Notes: generated by a model from the sequence alone, not told the origin. A stretch of 64,000 bases of DNA from JBBCJM01 sp037190175 (GCA_037190175.1 JBBCJM010000065.1:47080-111079); one strand, 5' to 3'; shown: positions 16,928 through 26,002, numbered from the stretch's first letter. A program made the numbers and translations.

Positions 16928-17965
16928 TCAGCCCCCCACGGCCCAGCGGGCCCAGGCGCCGCCCAGCACCTCGAACTTGGCCAGGAAGGCCACGATCACC
17001 ACCCAGGCCAGCGACAGCGGCAGGAACACCTTCCAGCCGATCCGCATCAGCTGGTCATAGCGGTAGCGCGGCACGATGGCCTTCACCATGGCGAAGAGGA
17101 AGAAGAAGAACGCCAGCTTGGCGAAGAACCACAGGAACCCGTCCGGCAGCCCGGGGATCGGCGACAGCCAGCCGCCGAAGAACAGCAGCGTGATCAGCGC
17201 GCACATCAGCCAGATGGCGATGTATTCGCCGGCCATGAACAGCAGGTAGGGGGTGGAGGAATATTCCACCATGAACCCGGCCACCAGTTCGGACTCCGCC
17301 TCGGGCAGGTCGAAGGGCGGGCGGTTGGTCTCGGCCAGGGCGCTGACGAAGAACAGCACCACCATGGGCAGGTGCGGCAGCCAGTACCAGTTGAAGAGGC
17401 CATAGTCGCCCCGCTGCGCCTCCACGATGGCCGAGAGGTTCAGCGAGCCCGTGGAGATCACGATGCCGATGATGATCAGCCCCAGCGAGACTTCGTAGCT
17501 GATCATCTGCGCCGCCGACCGCAGCGAGCCCAGGAACGGGTATTTCGAGTTCGAGGCCCAGCCGCCCATGATCACGCCATAGACCTCGAGCGAGGAGACC
17601 GCGAAGACGAAGAGGATCGCCACGTTGATGTCGGCCAGCACCCAGCCGTCGCTGAACGGGATCACCGCCCAGGCCAGCACCGCCAGCACGAAGGACAGCA
17701 TCGGGGCCAGGAAGAACACCGGCCGGTCGGCGCCCGCGGGCACCACGACCTCCTTCACCACGTATTTCAGCGCGTCGGCGAAGGTCTGCAACAGGCCCCA
17801 GGGTCCCACCACGTTCGGCCCCCGGCGCATCTGCACCGCGGCCCAGATCTTGCGGTCGCCATAGACCAGGAAGATCAGCGAGATCATCACGAAGCCGATC
17901 ACCAACAGGCTCTGCGCCGCGATCAGCACGGCGATGCCCGGCCCGGTCTGGAAAAATCCGCTCAT
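16928..17965 (-). CDS. nuoH: NADH-quinone oxidoreductase subunit H
   Basis: A 345-residue membrane subunit of complex I (ND1 homologue) that forms the quinone-entry chamber with NuoB and NuoD. It has eight or nine helices. Conserved blocks are YGDRKIWAAVQMRRGPNVVGP, LAETNRPPFDLPEAESELVAGF (the acidic E-channel loop) and YSSTPYLLFMAGEYI. Length is normal. It begins 9 bases downstream of a lipoprotein-like accessory gene. Confidence 0.97.
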   Translation of the reverse strand: MSGFFQTGPGIAVLIAAQSLLVIGFVMISLIFLVYGDRKIWAAVQMRRGPNVVGPWGLLQTFADALKYVVKEVVVPAGADRPVFFLAPMLSFVLAVLAWAVIPFSDGWVLADINVAILFVFAVSSLEVYGVIMGGWASNSKYPFLGSLRSAAQMISYEVSLGLIIIGIVISTGSLNLSAIVEAQRGDYGLFNWYWLPHLPMVVLFFVSALAETNRPPFDLPEAESELVAGFMVEYSSTPYLLFMAGEYIAIWLMCALITLLFFGGWLSPIPGLPDGFLWFFAKLAFFFFLFAMVKAIVPRYRYDQLMRIGWKVFLPLSLAWVVIVAFLAKFEVLGGAWARWAVGG

Positions 17966-17974
17966 CCCTGTCCC

Positions 17975-18361
17975 CTAAACCGTCGGTATTCCGCGCGCGC
18001 CGCAGTCGCGCACCACGACCTCGGCGTCAAGCGTCCTGAGCCCCCGCGGCAGCGCCGCCGAGATCGTATAGACCGCATCCCCCGTCCAGACGCCCCCGCG
18101 CTCGTTCACCACGGTGCGCACGTGGCGGGCAAAGCCGAAGCCGCGGATCAGCGCATATTGCGCGGCGGCGCATTGGGCATAGGCCTCGACCGTGGGAGTG
18201 CCCTCGCCGCCCTCGACCGCGACGCGGAAATTCACCAGATCGCCGTCCAGCAGCTGCGTCTCGATGCCGCGCCAGACCGGCGGCGTGCCCGGCCCCGCCG
18301 CGGGCGCGCAGCCGGCGGCACCGGCCAAGGTCGCAAGGGCCAGCGCGCGCGCCATCGTCAT
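17975..18361 (-). CDS. Putative lipoprotein (between nuoG and nuoH)
   Basis: A 128-residue exported protein. The ATG at 18361 shares one base with the nuoG stop (TGATG). The N-terminus MTMARALALATLAGAAGCAP is a lipoprotein-like signal with Cys18 as the likely lipidation site. The mature part has two more Cys (AYAQCAAAQYAL and EVVVRDCGARG), which may pair. The sequence VEAYAQCAAAQYALIRGFGF and the beta-rich C-terminus suggest a small periplasmic domain. Family unknown. It is translationally coupled within the operon, so co-production with complex I is expected. Confidence 0.65.
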   Translation of the reverse strand: MTMARALALATLAGAAGCAPAAGPGTPPVWRGIETQLLDGDLVNFRVAVEGGEGTPTVEAYAQCAAAQYALIRGFGFARHVRTVVNERGGVWTGDAVYTISAALPRGLRTLDAEVVVRDCGARGIPTV

Positions 18362-20358
18362 CACTCCGCCGCAAGCGGCGCGGCCGCCCGTTCCGCCGCC
18401 AGCCGCGAACATTCGGCCATCAGCGCCGAGGCCCGGGCGATCGGGTTGGTCAGGTAGAAGTCGCGAATGGCCAGCCCGAAGGGGCCGGAGCCCAGCGCCG
18501 CCTCGGGCAGCGGCTGCCATTCGTTGGCCGGCACCGCGTCGATGGCGCCCAGATGCGGATGCGCGGCGATCAGGTTCTGGCGCAGCGCCGCCAGCGAGTC
18601 CCAGGGCAGCTGCGCCCCGAGTTCGGCGGAAAGCGCGCGCAGGATCGCCCAGTTCTCCTTGGCCTCGCCGGGCGGGAAGCCCGCGCGCAGCGCCAGTTGC
18701 GGCCGGCCTTCGGTGTTCACGAACAGGCCGTTCTCTTCCGTATAGGCCGCGCCGGGCAGGATCACGTCGGCCCGATGCGCGCCACGGTCGCCGTGGTGGC
18801 CCTGGTAGACCACGAAGGCGCCGGCCGGCAGGTCGATCTCGTCGGCGCCGAGGTTGTAGATCACCTCCGCCCCCTCCAGCGCCGCCGGCAGCCCGCCCTC
18901 TGTGCTGGCCCCCACGTCCATCGCCCCCACCCGGGCGGCGGCGGTGTGCAGGATCAGCAGCTTGCCGCCCGCCGCCGCGGCCATGGCGCGGGCCAGCACC
19001 GCCTCGCCATCCGCGCCGGTCAGCGCCCCCTGGCCGACGATCACCAGCGCAGGCTCGGCCGCCTTGCCGGCCACGCTAGCCAGGGCGGAGCGGTCGGCGC
19101 CCAGGTGCCGATAGTCATAGGTCAGGTCCACCGCCGGGCCGATCAGGCCGACCTCGGCCCCGTGCGACCAGGCGCGGCGGATGCGGGCGTTCAGCACCGG
19201 CGCCTCGTCGCGCGGGTTGGTGCCGACCAGCAGGATGCGTTTCGCGCTGTCGATATCGGCGATGGTGGCGGTGCCCGCATAGGCGCCGCGGTTGCCGGTG
19301 GGCAGCTTCGCGCCATCGGTGCGGCATTCCACTTTCCCGCCAAGGGCTTCCACGAGTTTCTTCAGGCTGAAGGCCGCTTCGACCGGCGCCAGATCGCCCA
19401 CCACCCCGGCGATCTTCCTCCCCTTCGCCGCCGCGGCCACCGCCGCCAGCGCCTCGGGCCAGGTCGCCGGGCGCAGCTTGCCGTTCACCCGGATGTAGGG
19501 CCTGTCCAGCCGTTGCCGGCGCAGCCCGTCCCAGATGAAGCGGGTCTTGTCGGAAATCCACTCCTCGTTCACCCCGTCATGGTTGCGCGGCAGGATCCGC
19601 ATCACCTCGCGCCCCTTGGTATCGACGCGGATCGAGGAGCCCAGCGCGTCCATCACGTCGATGCTCTCGGTCTTGGTCAGTTCCCAGGGCCGGGCGGTGA
19701 AGGCATAGGGCTTGGAGGTCAGCGCGCCGACCGGGCAGAGGTCGATGATGTTCCCTTGCAGGTTCGAGTCGAGCGTCATGTTGAGGTAGGAGGTGATCTC
19801 GGCATCCTCCCCCCGGCCGGTCTGGCCCATCTGGGTGATCCCGGCCACCTCGGTGGTGAAGCGCACGCAACGGGTGCAGGAGATGCAGCGCGTCATCGCC
19901 GTGGCGACCAGCGGGCCGAGGTTCAGGTCCTCGGTCGCCCGCTTCGGCTCGCGGTAGCGGCTGAAGTCCACCCCGTAGGCCATGGCCTGGTCCTGCAGGT
20001 CGCATTCGCCGCCCTGGTCGCAGATCGGGCAGTCGAGCGGGTGGTTGATCAGCAGGAACTCCATCACCCCCTCGCGCGCCTTGCGCACCATGGGCGAATT
20101 GGTGCGCACCAGCGGCGCCTCGCCATTCGGCCCGGGGCGCAGGTCGCGCACCTGCATGGCGCAACTGGCCGCGGGCTTCGGCGGGCCGCCCACCACCTCG
20201 ACCAGGCACATCCGGCAGTTGCCGGCGATCGACAGCCGCTCGTGGTAGCAGAAGCGCGGGATCTCCACCCCGGCGATCTCGGCCGCCTGAAGGATGGTCA
20301 TCGCCCCGTCCACCTCGACCTCGCGGCCGTCGATGCTGATCTTCCTGAGGTTGGTCAC
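18361..20358 (-). CDS. nuoG: NADH-quinone oxidoreductase subunit G
   Basis: The largest peripheral-arm subunit of complex I, about 665 residues, carrying [2Fe-2S] N1b and [4Fe-4S] N4 and N5. The start is the GTG at 20358 (VTNLRKISIDGREVEVDG), one base after the preceding stop. Visible ligands are FCYHERLSIAGNCRMC with a later SCAMQV ([2Fe-2S]), HPLDCPICDQGGECDLQDQ (His-ligated N5) and CISCTRCVRF with a later DLCPVGAL (N4). The C-terminal half is the molybdopterin-oxidoreductase-like domain without cofactor. No extra N7 motif was noticed. Confidence 0.96.
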   Translation of the reverse strand: MTNLRKISIDGREVEVDGAMTILQAAEIAGVEIPRFCYHERLSIAGNCRMCLVEVVGGPPKPAASCAMQVRDLRPGPNGEAPLVRTNSPMVRKAREGVMEFLLINHPLDCPICDQGGECDLQDQAMAYGVDFSRYREPKRATEDLNLGPLVATAMTRCISCTRCVRFTTEVAGITQMGQTGRGEDAEITSYLNMTLDSNLQGNIIDLCPVGALTSKPYAFTARPWELTKTESIDVMDALGSSIRVDTKGREVMRILPRNHDGVNEEWISDKTRFIWDGLRRQRLDRPYIRVNGKLRPATWPEALAAVAAAAKGRKIAGVVGDLAPVEAAFSLKKLVEALGGKVECRTDGAKLPTGNRGAYAGTATIADIDSAKRILLVGTNPRDEAPVLNARIRRAWSHGAEVGLIGPAVDLTYDYRHLGADRSALASVAGKAAEPALVIVGQGALTGADGEAVLARAMAAAAGGKLLILHTAAARVGAMDVGASTEGGLPAALEGAEVIYNLGADEIDLPAGAFVVYQGHHGDRGAHRADVILPGAAYTEENGLFVNTEGRPQLALRAGFPPGEAKENWAILRALSAELGAQLPWDSLAALRQNLIAAHPHLGAIDAVPANEWQPLPEAALGSGPFGLAIRDFYLTNPIARASALMAECSRLAAERAAAPLAAE

Positions 20359-20359
20359 G

Positions 20360-20584
20360 TCAGCCCTCCACCAGATCGAGCCGCCGCTCGATCCGTTCGA
20401 TCCGTTCGTCCATCCGGTCCAGCCGCCGGTTGACCCGGACGATCTGTTCCTCAACGGCCGTCACCCGGCGGCCGAGGTCGTTCACGTCCTCGCGCAGGTA
20501 ATGCAGGTCGGCCCGCATCTCGCCCATCGTGCGCTCGAAGCGGCGCATGTATTCCAGGATCAGATTGCCGGTCTCGTCGGTCAT
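20360..20584 (-). CDS. Small coiled-coil protein, paralogue 2 (upstream of nuoG)
   Basis: A 74-residue, almost entirely coiled-coil protein. GNLILEYMRRFERTMGEMRA leads into continuous heptads, with Val/Leu at core positions and a terminal Arg/Asp/Glu zipper (RVNRRLDRMDERIERIERRL). It resembles the 16693-16926 and 20581-20832 products at the N-terminus. It overlaps the preceding gene by 4 bases and ends one base before the nuoG GTG. Proteins of this style are common but uncharacterised in alphaproteobacteria. I infer an oligomeric scaffold or membrane-peripheral adaptor without direct evidence. Confidence 0.65.
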   Translation of the reverse strand: MTDETGNLILEYMRRFERTMGEMRADLHYLREDVNDLGRRVTAVEEQIVRVNRRLDRMDERIERIERRLDLVEG

Positions 20585-20832
20585 TTCCGCGCCTCCAGTT
20601 CCGCGACCCGGCGCTTCGGCGCCGCAATCTCGTCGCGGATTTCGTCCATGTCCTCGCCGTGCTTCTCGGTGGCGACCGAGGCGAGGCCGGCGACGCCCAT
20701 TGCCGCCACCATCTGCTCGCGCATCTCTTCCAGATGACGCTCCACCCGGGTCAGCCGCTGGCCGTCCTCGACCTGCTGGCCGCGGATCTCGCGCAGAAGC
20801 CGCAGGACCACTTTGTTCTCGCTCTCGCCCAT
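20581..20832 (-). CDS. Small coiled-coil protein, paralogue 3
   Basis: An 83-residue charged helical protein: MGESENKVVLRLLREIRGQQ followed by a heptad region and a short Ala/Gly-rich break (MVAAMGVAGLASVATE), then a second coil. The break after the first coil recalls the hydrophobic interlude of the protein at 16693-16926. Its start region (20829-20851) is a 23-base exact duplicate of the start region of the gene at 20894-21178. It is ATGA-coupled to the following coiled-coil gene. Function unknown. Confidence 0.6.
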   Translation of the reverse strand: MGESENKVVLRLLREIRGQQVEDGQRLTRVERHLEEMREQMVAAMGVAGLASVATEKHGEDMDEIRDEIAAPKRRVAELEARK

Positions 20833-20893
20833 CGCCCCTACCCCGCCGCCTTCATCCGGTCTTGGCCCTTCCGCCGACACATCCCGAAACTGG

Positions 20894-21178
20894 TCATTTC
20901 GCCAACTCGGCACGGCCGTCGATGGGCCATGACTTCACGGCAAGGATGACGAGAATGACCAAGTAGAACAGGACGACCGTCATGAGGACCGTACCTGACG
21001 CAACCTCATACCCCCACCATCCCAGCACATAGGCCAGCAGAACAATCACAAAGGGCAGGAAAGACGTGATCGCCCAAGCTGCCGAATGCCCCGTCCGCAC
21101 GAAAATGCGGGCGATGGCTGCACAAAGGGCGGCATAGACTGCCAGCGACAGAAGAATGGAGAGGATGTAGCTCGCCAT
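20894..21178 (-). CDS. Small three-helix membrane protein (nuo accessory)
   Basis: A 94-residue, strongly hydrophobic protein with three predicted transmembrane helices: SYILSILLSLAVYAALCAAI, SAAWAITSFLPFVIVLLAYVLG and TVLMTVVLFYLVILVILAVK. A short polar tail follows (SWPIDGRAELAK). The coding sequence has lower GC than its neighbours, as hydrophobic codons demand, but may also be a recent arrival. Its ATG and Shine-Dalgarno (GGGGTAGGGGCGATG) lie in a sequence duplicated at 20829-20851. Not matched to a known complex I subunit. Confidence 0.6.
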   Translation of the reverse strand: MASYILSILLSLAVYAALCAAIARIFVRTGHSAAWAITSFLPFVIVLLAYVLGWWGYEVASGTVLMTVVLFYLVILVILAVKSWPIDGRAELAK

Positions 21179-21183
21179 CGCCC

Positions 21184-21678
21184 CTACCCCGCCGCCTGCG
21201 TGCAGCCGCGCGACCGCCACAGCCGCGCCTCGCGCAGCCATTCCCAGCCGAAGGCGTGGTCGCTGTCGCCCTCTGCCTGCCGGTGCGCCAGCCGCGCCAG
21301 GGCCTCGTCCAGCGTGGGCCGATGCCCCGCGGGCACCCACCACATCACGAAATGCTGGCGGCCGAGGATCTCGAACCACTCCGCCCGCCGCTCGTAGAAG
21401 GCGCGGTGGACGGTGTTCCAGACGAAGTGCTCCAGGCTTTCCACGCCCTCCCAGACCGTCAGGTTGGCCACGAGCTGCGGATCGCCGTCGAGCTTGGTCT
21501 CGGTATTGCCGGTGCCGGGCTCGCCGGAGCCCTCCATCATCCAGACGAAGCCGGGGCTGCGCTTGCCGATGCCGTTCACCCGGTCCAGCGCGGCCATGAA
21601 ATCGGCCACCCGCGGGTCGTCGGTGGGGGCCAGCAGGCGGCCCACGTTCAGCTCGGCAAGATGCAGCCCCGTGCTCAT
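21184..21678 (-). CDS. DUF3291-like protein
   Basis: A 164-residue soluble protein. LHLAELNVGRLLAPTDDPRV, the VNGIGKRSPGFVWMM block, TVWEGVESLEHFVWNTVHR and MWWVPAGHRPTLDEALARL match the DUF3291 family, an antibiotic-monooxygenase-like ferredoxin fold often encoded near redox genes. Biochemical function is unknown. It is coupled by an ATGA overlap to the upstream DUF5333-like gene, and its TAG stop sits inside a 23-base sequence shared with 20829-20851. No signal peptide. Confidence 0.8.
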   Translation of the reverse strand: MSTGLHLAELNVGRLLAPTDDPRVADFMAALDRVNGIGKRSPGFVWMMEGSGEPGTGNTETKLDGDPQLVANLTVWEGVESLEHFVWNTVHRAFYERRAEWFEILGRQHFVMWWVPAGHRPTLDEALARLAHRQAEGDSDHAFGWEWLREARLWRSRGCTQAAG

Positions 21679-22091
21679 CTGGTGGACCTCAGCAGATAGC
21701 CGACCAGGCTGTTGCGCGCGATCTCGGCCTCGCCGATCCGGCAATAGGCCTCGGGGTTGCCGGGCACCGCGCCGCGGGCCTTCAGCCAGTCCGCCGCCAG
21801 CGCCTTGCCGCGGGCCTTCTCCTCCCTCGAGTTCACGAAGGCGCGGATCTCGGCCGCCGAATAGCCCTGCGCCAGCGCATAGCTGCGCAGCTTGTTCAGC
21901 TCCCCCAGCGCGCGCAGCCGGCGCGGCTCGATGGTGGGGCAGTTGTCGGCGATGGCGTCGCCGATGAAGCCCTGCAACAGCGTGCGGTTGATGTGCTCTT
22001 CCCGGTTGATCGGCACCTTGGCCGAGGCGGGCTCGGCCACCGCCAGCGGGGCGGCCAGCAGCGCGGCGAGCGTCAGGGGGGCGAGTTTCAT
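21675..22091 (-). CDS. Exported DUF5333-like protein
   Basis: A 138-residue exported protein. The start at 22091 is supported by AAGGAG with suitable spacing and by the signal peptide MKLAPLTLAALLAAPLAVAEPASA. An in-frame ATG at 22190 that overlaps the preceding stop would add 33 unconvincing residues. The mature helical domain has two Cys (ADNCPTIEPRRL and EAYCRIGEAEIA) that may form a disulphide. I associate this sequence type with DUF5333, a Rhodobacterales family found in nuo operons (from memory). Periplasmic location is inferred. Confidence 0.7.
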   Translation of the reverse strand: MKLAPLTLAALLAAPLAVAEPASAKVPINREEHINRTLLQGFIGDAIADNCPTIEPRRLRALGELNKLRSYALAQGYSAAEIRAFVNSREEKARGKALAADWLKARGAVPGNPEAYCRIGEAEIARNSLVGYLLRSTR

Positions 22092-22186
22092 GGGGCTCTC
22101 CTTGGCATTGTCCGCCCCGGAGATAGTCACCCCCGCCCCCGCTATGCGATGACAAGCGCGGTCGCTCACGAAGATATGGGCCGGCG

Positions 22187-22404
22187 TCATGCGCAACCCT
22201 CCCCGAACACCCAGTCGCCGGCCTGCCAGCGGTCGTAGATCGAGGTCCTGACCCCGTGCGGCCCGCATTGCGCATCCGCCGCCCGCCGCGCCTCTGCCCC
22301 CTGCCAGTGCTGGAACCCGGCCACGCGCAGCGGAGCCTTGCCCCTCGGGGCCTCGGTGGCAGGCGCCGCGCAGGCGGCCAGCAGGGCAAGGGCGGCCACG
22401 GCTC

Positions 22405-22408
<4 letters not shown>
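22187..22408 (-). CDS. Small putative lipoprotein (downstream of nuoF)
   Basis: A 73-residue protein starting with GTG at 22408, overlapping the nuoF stop by 4 bases (GTGA). The N-terminus VRAVAALALLAACAAPATEA contains a classic lipobox (LAAC), so the mature product would be a lipid-anchored protein of about 60 residues. It ends QAGDWVFGEGCA and has a second Cys pair member at DAQCGPHGVR. Family unknown. Tight coupling to nuoF and the coherent lipobox support it. Confidence 0.55.
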
Positions 22409-23700
<1,292 letters not shown>

Positions 23701-23712
23701 CCTGTTCCGTCC

Positions 23713-23943
23713 TTACCTTTCCCGCGTCCGCCACAGCCGCCAGGTGACCACCATCGTCCAGACGAAGGCCGCCGCCGCCATCAGGTCGAAGAGGAAGACG
23801 AAGCGCGCCTCCCACCCCAGCCTGCCGCCCAGCCACTGCGCCCCCATCCACAGGAGCATCGCCGCCGCCAGGACAAAGGCCGCCAGCCGCGCCTGGGCGA
23901 CGCGGGCGGCAGCGGGGTCCTTCGGGCGGGGGGCGTCGTTCAT
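23713..23943 (-). CDS. DUF5337-like two-helix membrane protein
   Basis: A 76-residue membrane protein with two predicted helices, VAQARLAAFVLAAAMLLWMG and FVFLFDLMAAAAFVWTMVVT, separated by a short GGRLGWEARF loop and flanked by basic ends. From memory it corresponds to DUF5337, a family of small proteins in Rhodobacterales nuo operons. It starts one base after nuoE and ends 12 bases before nuoF. The biochemical role is unknown; a small membrane partner of the electron-input module is conceivable. Confidence 0.7.
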   Translation of the reverse strand: MNDAPRPKDPAAARVAQARLAAFVLAAAMLLWMGAQWLGGRLGWEARFVFLFDLMAAAAFVWTMVVTWRLWRTRER

Positions 23944-23944
23944 C

Positions 23945-25174
23945 TCAGTAATCGTTCGTCTTCGCCCGGCGGCGGAACGCCTCCAGCCCCTCGGTCACGA
24001 TGATCCTGGCCTGCGCCACCCATTTGTCGCGCGTCACCCGGCCCTTGAAGCCCTTGAGGTTCTGGTCGACCCAGGCCACTTCCTCGGCGGTCCAGCCGGC
24101 GATCTGGTCGAAGTGATAGAAGCCCAACTCGTGGCACAGCCGCTCCATCGCCGGGCCGATCCCCTCGATCTCCTGCAGATCGTCCGGCTTGCCGCCGCGG
24201 GGGGCGGAGAGCGCCTCGGGCCTGCGGGCGGGGGTCGCCGGCGGCTCCTCGGGCGGGGGTTCCGTCGCCACCGGCTCGGGGTCGGCGGGCGCCTTGGCCT
24301 CGGGCGTCGCGGCGGGGGTGGCCAGCGGCGAGTCGCCCCGCGCCGGCGGCCGGCCCTTGGGCACCACCGGCGCCTCCTGCACCGTCACCCCGGTCTCGTC
24401 CACCGGCAGGCCGGCCGCGGGCTTGGGCTCGCGGGGCTCGCCCTCGGCGGGGGTGGCGGGCTCGGGCTTGCCCAGCCAGGGGGTGGTCAGCGGCACCTCG
24501 GTGCCGTCGATGCGCTTCACCGTGTCCTTCAGGTCCACCGCCCGCTGCACGCTGGCATTGTACTGGCGCCGGCCGCTCTCGAATTCCTTGAGGCTGGTCA
24601 GCCCCGCCAGCGGCTCGGCGGCATAGCGGCCGTTCTGCGGCCCGGGCACCGGCACCTCGCCGGCGCGGAAGCGGGTGATGATGTCGCGCAGCGTCTCGGC
24701 GGTCAGATCCTCGTAGTAGTCCTTGCCGATCTGGGCCATGGGCGCATTGGCGCAGGCGCCCAGGCACTCCACCTCCTCCCAGCTGAACCTGCCGTCGGAG
24801 GAGACCTGATGCGGCGCGGGCGCGATCAGCTCCTTGCACACCGCCACCAGATCCTCGGCGCCGCAGATCATGCAGGAGGTGGTGCCGCAGATCTGGATAT
24901 GCGCAACGCTGCCAACGGGTTGCAGCTGGAACATGAAGTAGAAGGTCGCGACCTCCAGCACCCGGATATAGGGCATCCCCAGCAGGGTGGCGACATATTC
25001 GATGGCCGGCCGGCTCAGCCAGCCCTCCTGCTCCTGCGCGCGCCACAGAAGCGGGATCACCGCGCTGGCCTGCCGGCCGGGCGGATACTTGGTCATCTGC
25101 GCCTGCGCCCAGGCCAGGTTGGCCCCGGTGAAGGCGAAGGAGGCGGGTTGCTGGGGATGCAGGCGGCGCAGCAT
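23945..25174 (-). CDS. nuoE: NADH-quinone oxidoreductase subunit E with long C-terminal extension
   Basis: The [2Fe-2S] (N1a) subunit of complex I. The ATG at 25174 (MLRRLHPQQPASFAF) overlaps the previous stop by one base; a GTG at 25183 is less likely. The thioredoxin-like ferredoxin domain occupies residues 1-200, with ligands in CGTTSCMICG (about 93-98) and CLGACANAPM (about 135-139). A further 200 residues follow: a Pro/Ala/Glu-rich linker and a terminal domain with a helix-hairpin-helix-like LQEIEGIGPAMERLCHELG. Total is 409 residues against about 240 for Paracoccus Nqo2. Such tails are known in Rhodobacterales; their job is unknown. Confidence 0.93.
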   Translation of the reverse strand: MLRRLHPQQPASFAFTGANLAWAQAQMTKYPPGRQASAVIPLLWRAQEQEGWLSRPAIEYVATLLGMPYIRVLEVATFYFMFQLQPVGSVAHIQICGTTSCMICGAEDLVAVCKELIAPAPHQVSSDGRFSWEEVECLGACANAPMAQIGKDYYEDLTAETLRDIITRFRAGEVPVPGPQNGRYAAEPLAGLTSLKEFESGRRQYNASVQRAVDLKDTVKRIDGTEVPLTTPWLGKPEPATPAEGEPREPKPAAGLPVDETGVTVQEAPVVPKGRPPARGDSPLATPAATPEAKAPADPEPVATEPPPEEPPATPARRPEALSAPRGGKPDDLQEIEGIGPAMERLCHELGFYHFDQIAGWTAEEVAWVDQNLKGFKGRVTRDKWVAQARIIVTEGLEAFRRRAKTNDY

Positions 25175-25440
25175 CAGATGCACCCCGGGGTCTTCAGCAC
25201 CAGCCCCTCGTCGGTCAGGTCCACCAGTTCCTCGGTCGTCAGCGCATAGACCACCGCCTCGGCCGCGGCCTCGTCGATCCCGGCCGCGGCCAGGATCGCA
25301 TCGGCATTGCCCTCGTTCACCTTGCAGCCGGCGGCCTCGATCGCCGCGACCAGCGCGGCGCGGGCCTCTGCCGTGGGCTCCTGCGCCAGCGCGGGGGCGG
25401 CCAGCCCCGCCAGAGCCGCCGCCAAGATCGCCATCCTCAT
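25174..25440 (-). CDS. Exported two-Cys small protein, paralogue C
   Basis: An 88-residue exported protein. The start at 25440 is chosen because GGAGGG lies 5 bases upstream and the signal peptide MRMAILAAALAGLAAPALAQ begins there; an ATG at 25476 overlaps the previous stop but would add an odd basic leader. The mature part carries AALVAAIEAAGCKVNEGNAD and a terminal LVLKTPGCI, i.e. two Cys that could bridge. It is clearly related to the two preceding genes, with helical repeats AILAAAGIDEAAAEAVVYAL. Periplasmic location inferred; function unknown. Confidence 0.7.
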   Translation of the reverse strand: MRMAILAAALAGLAAPALAQEPTAEARAALVAAIEAAGCKVNEGNADAILAAAGIDEAAAEAVVYALTTEELVDLTDEGLVLKTPGCI

Positions 25441-25472
25441 CGCGCCCTCCGTTTGCATGGGCCGTTTCGTCT

Positions 25473-25745
25473 TCATCCCGGGCATCCCGGCGAGGTCACC
25501 CGCAGCCCGGCCTCGGTGCGCCGGGTCAGCCCCTCGGCGCCCATCCCGGTGATGATGCTCTCGGCGGTGGGGGCGTCGAGCCCCGCCGCCGTCCGGATCG
25601 CCGCCGCATTGGCCGAGGTGACCACGCAGCCCGCCGCCTCGATCGCCGCCACCAGCGCCGCGCGCTGCTCGTCCGTCGCCTGCGCCAGCGCGGGGCCGGC
25701 GGCCAGGGCCAGCAGGGCGAGGGCGGGGGCGCGGGCCGGGCTCAT
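25473..25745 (-). CDS. Exported two-Cys small protein, paralogue B
   Basis: A 90-residue exported protein with signal peptide MSPARAPALALLALAAGPALA. Its mature domain RAALVAAIEAAGCVVTSANA ... GLRVTSPGCPG is close to paralogue C, including an identical ALVAAIEAAGC block and the C-terminal PGC. Two Cys are at equivalent positions. It is coupled by a 4-base ATGA overlap to paralogue A. Together with A and C it forms a tandem array between nuoD and nuoE, best explained by gene duplication. Function unknown. Confidence 0.7.
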   Translation of the reverse strand: MSPARAPALALLALAAGPALAQATDEQRAALVAAIEAAGCVVTSANAAAIRTAAGLDAPTAESIITGMGAEGLTRRTEAGLRVTSPGCPG

Positions 25746-26002
25746 TTGCAGGCCCCCGTCTTCAGGTGCAGTTCGTTGCCCCGGATCACCGCCCGCCCGT
25801 CGGCGACCAGCGCCTCGATGGCGGCAAAGACCGCCGGCTGCGGCAGGCCGGCCTGCTCGATCACCGTCAGGTCGTTGTTGTCGCGCAGCACGCAGCCGCG
25901 GGCCTCGATGACGCGGATCATCACGTCCTGGTCGGCCTTGCCCTGCGCGAGGGCAGGACCGGCGGCCAGGGCCAGGGCCAGCAGGGCGAGCGGGCGGATC
26001 AT
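25742..26002 (-). CDS. Exported two-Cys small protein, paralogue A
   Basis: An 86-residue exported protein. Its ATG at 26002 overlaps the nuoD stop by 4 bases. Signal peptide MIRPLALLALALAAGPALAQ is almost identical in style to paralogue B (LALAAGPALAQ). The mature domain is more divergent: VIEARGCVLRDNNDLTVIEQ ... LHLKTGACK, with Cys at the same relative positions and a similar helical middle (AAIEALVADGRAVIRG). This first copy may resemble the ancestor of the array. Predicted periplasmic; no family assigned. Confidence 0.7.
   Translation of the reverse strand: MIRPLALLALALAAGPALAQGKADQDVMIRVIEARGCVLRDNNDLTVIEQAGLPQPAVFAAIEALVADGRAVIRGNELHLKTGACK

Noticed and set aside
22092..22190. N-terminal extension of the DUF5333-like gene from ATG at 22190
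   Set aside because: It overlaps the preceding stop neatly, but the added 33 residues lack coding character and the downstream ATG has a strong Shine-Dalgarno plus a signal peptide.
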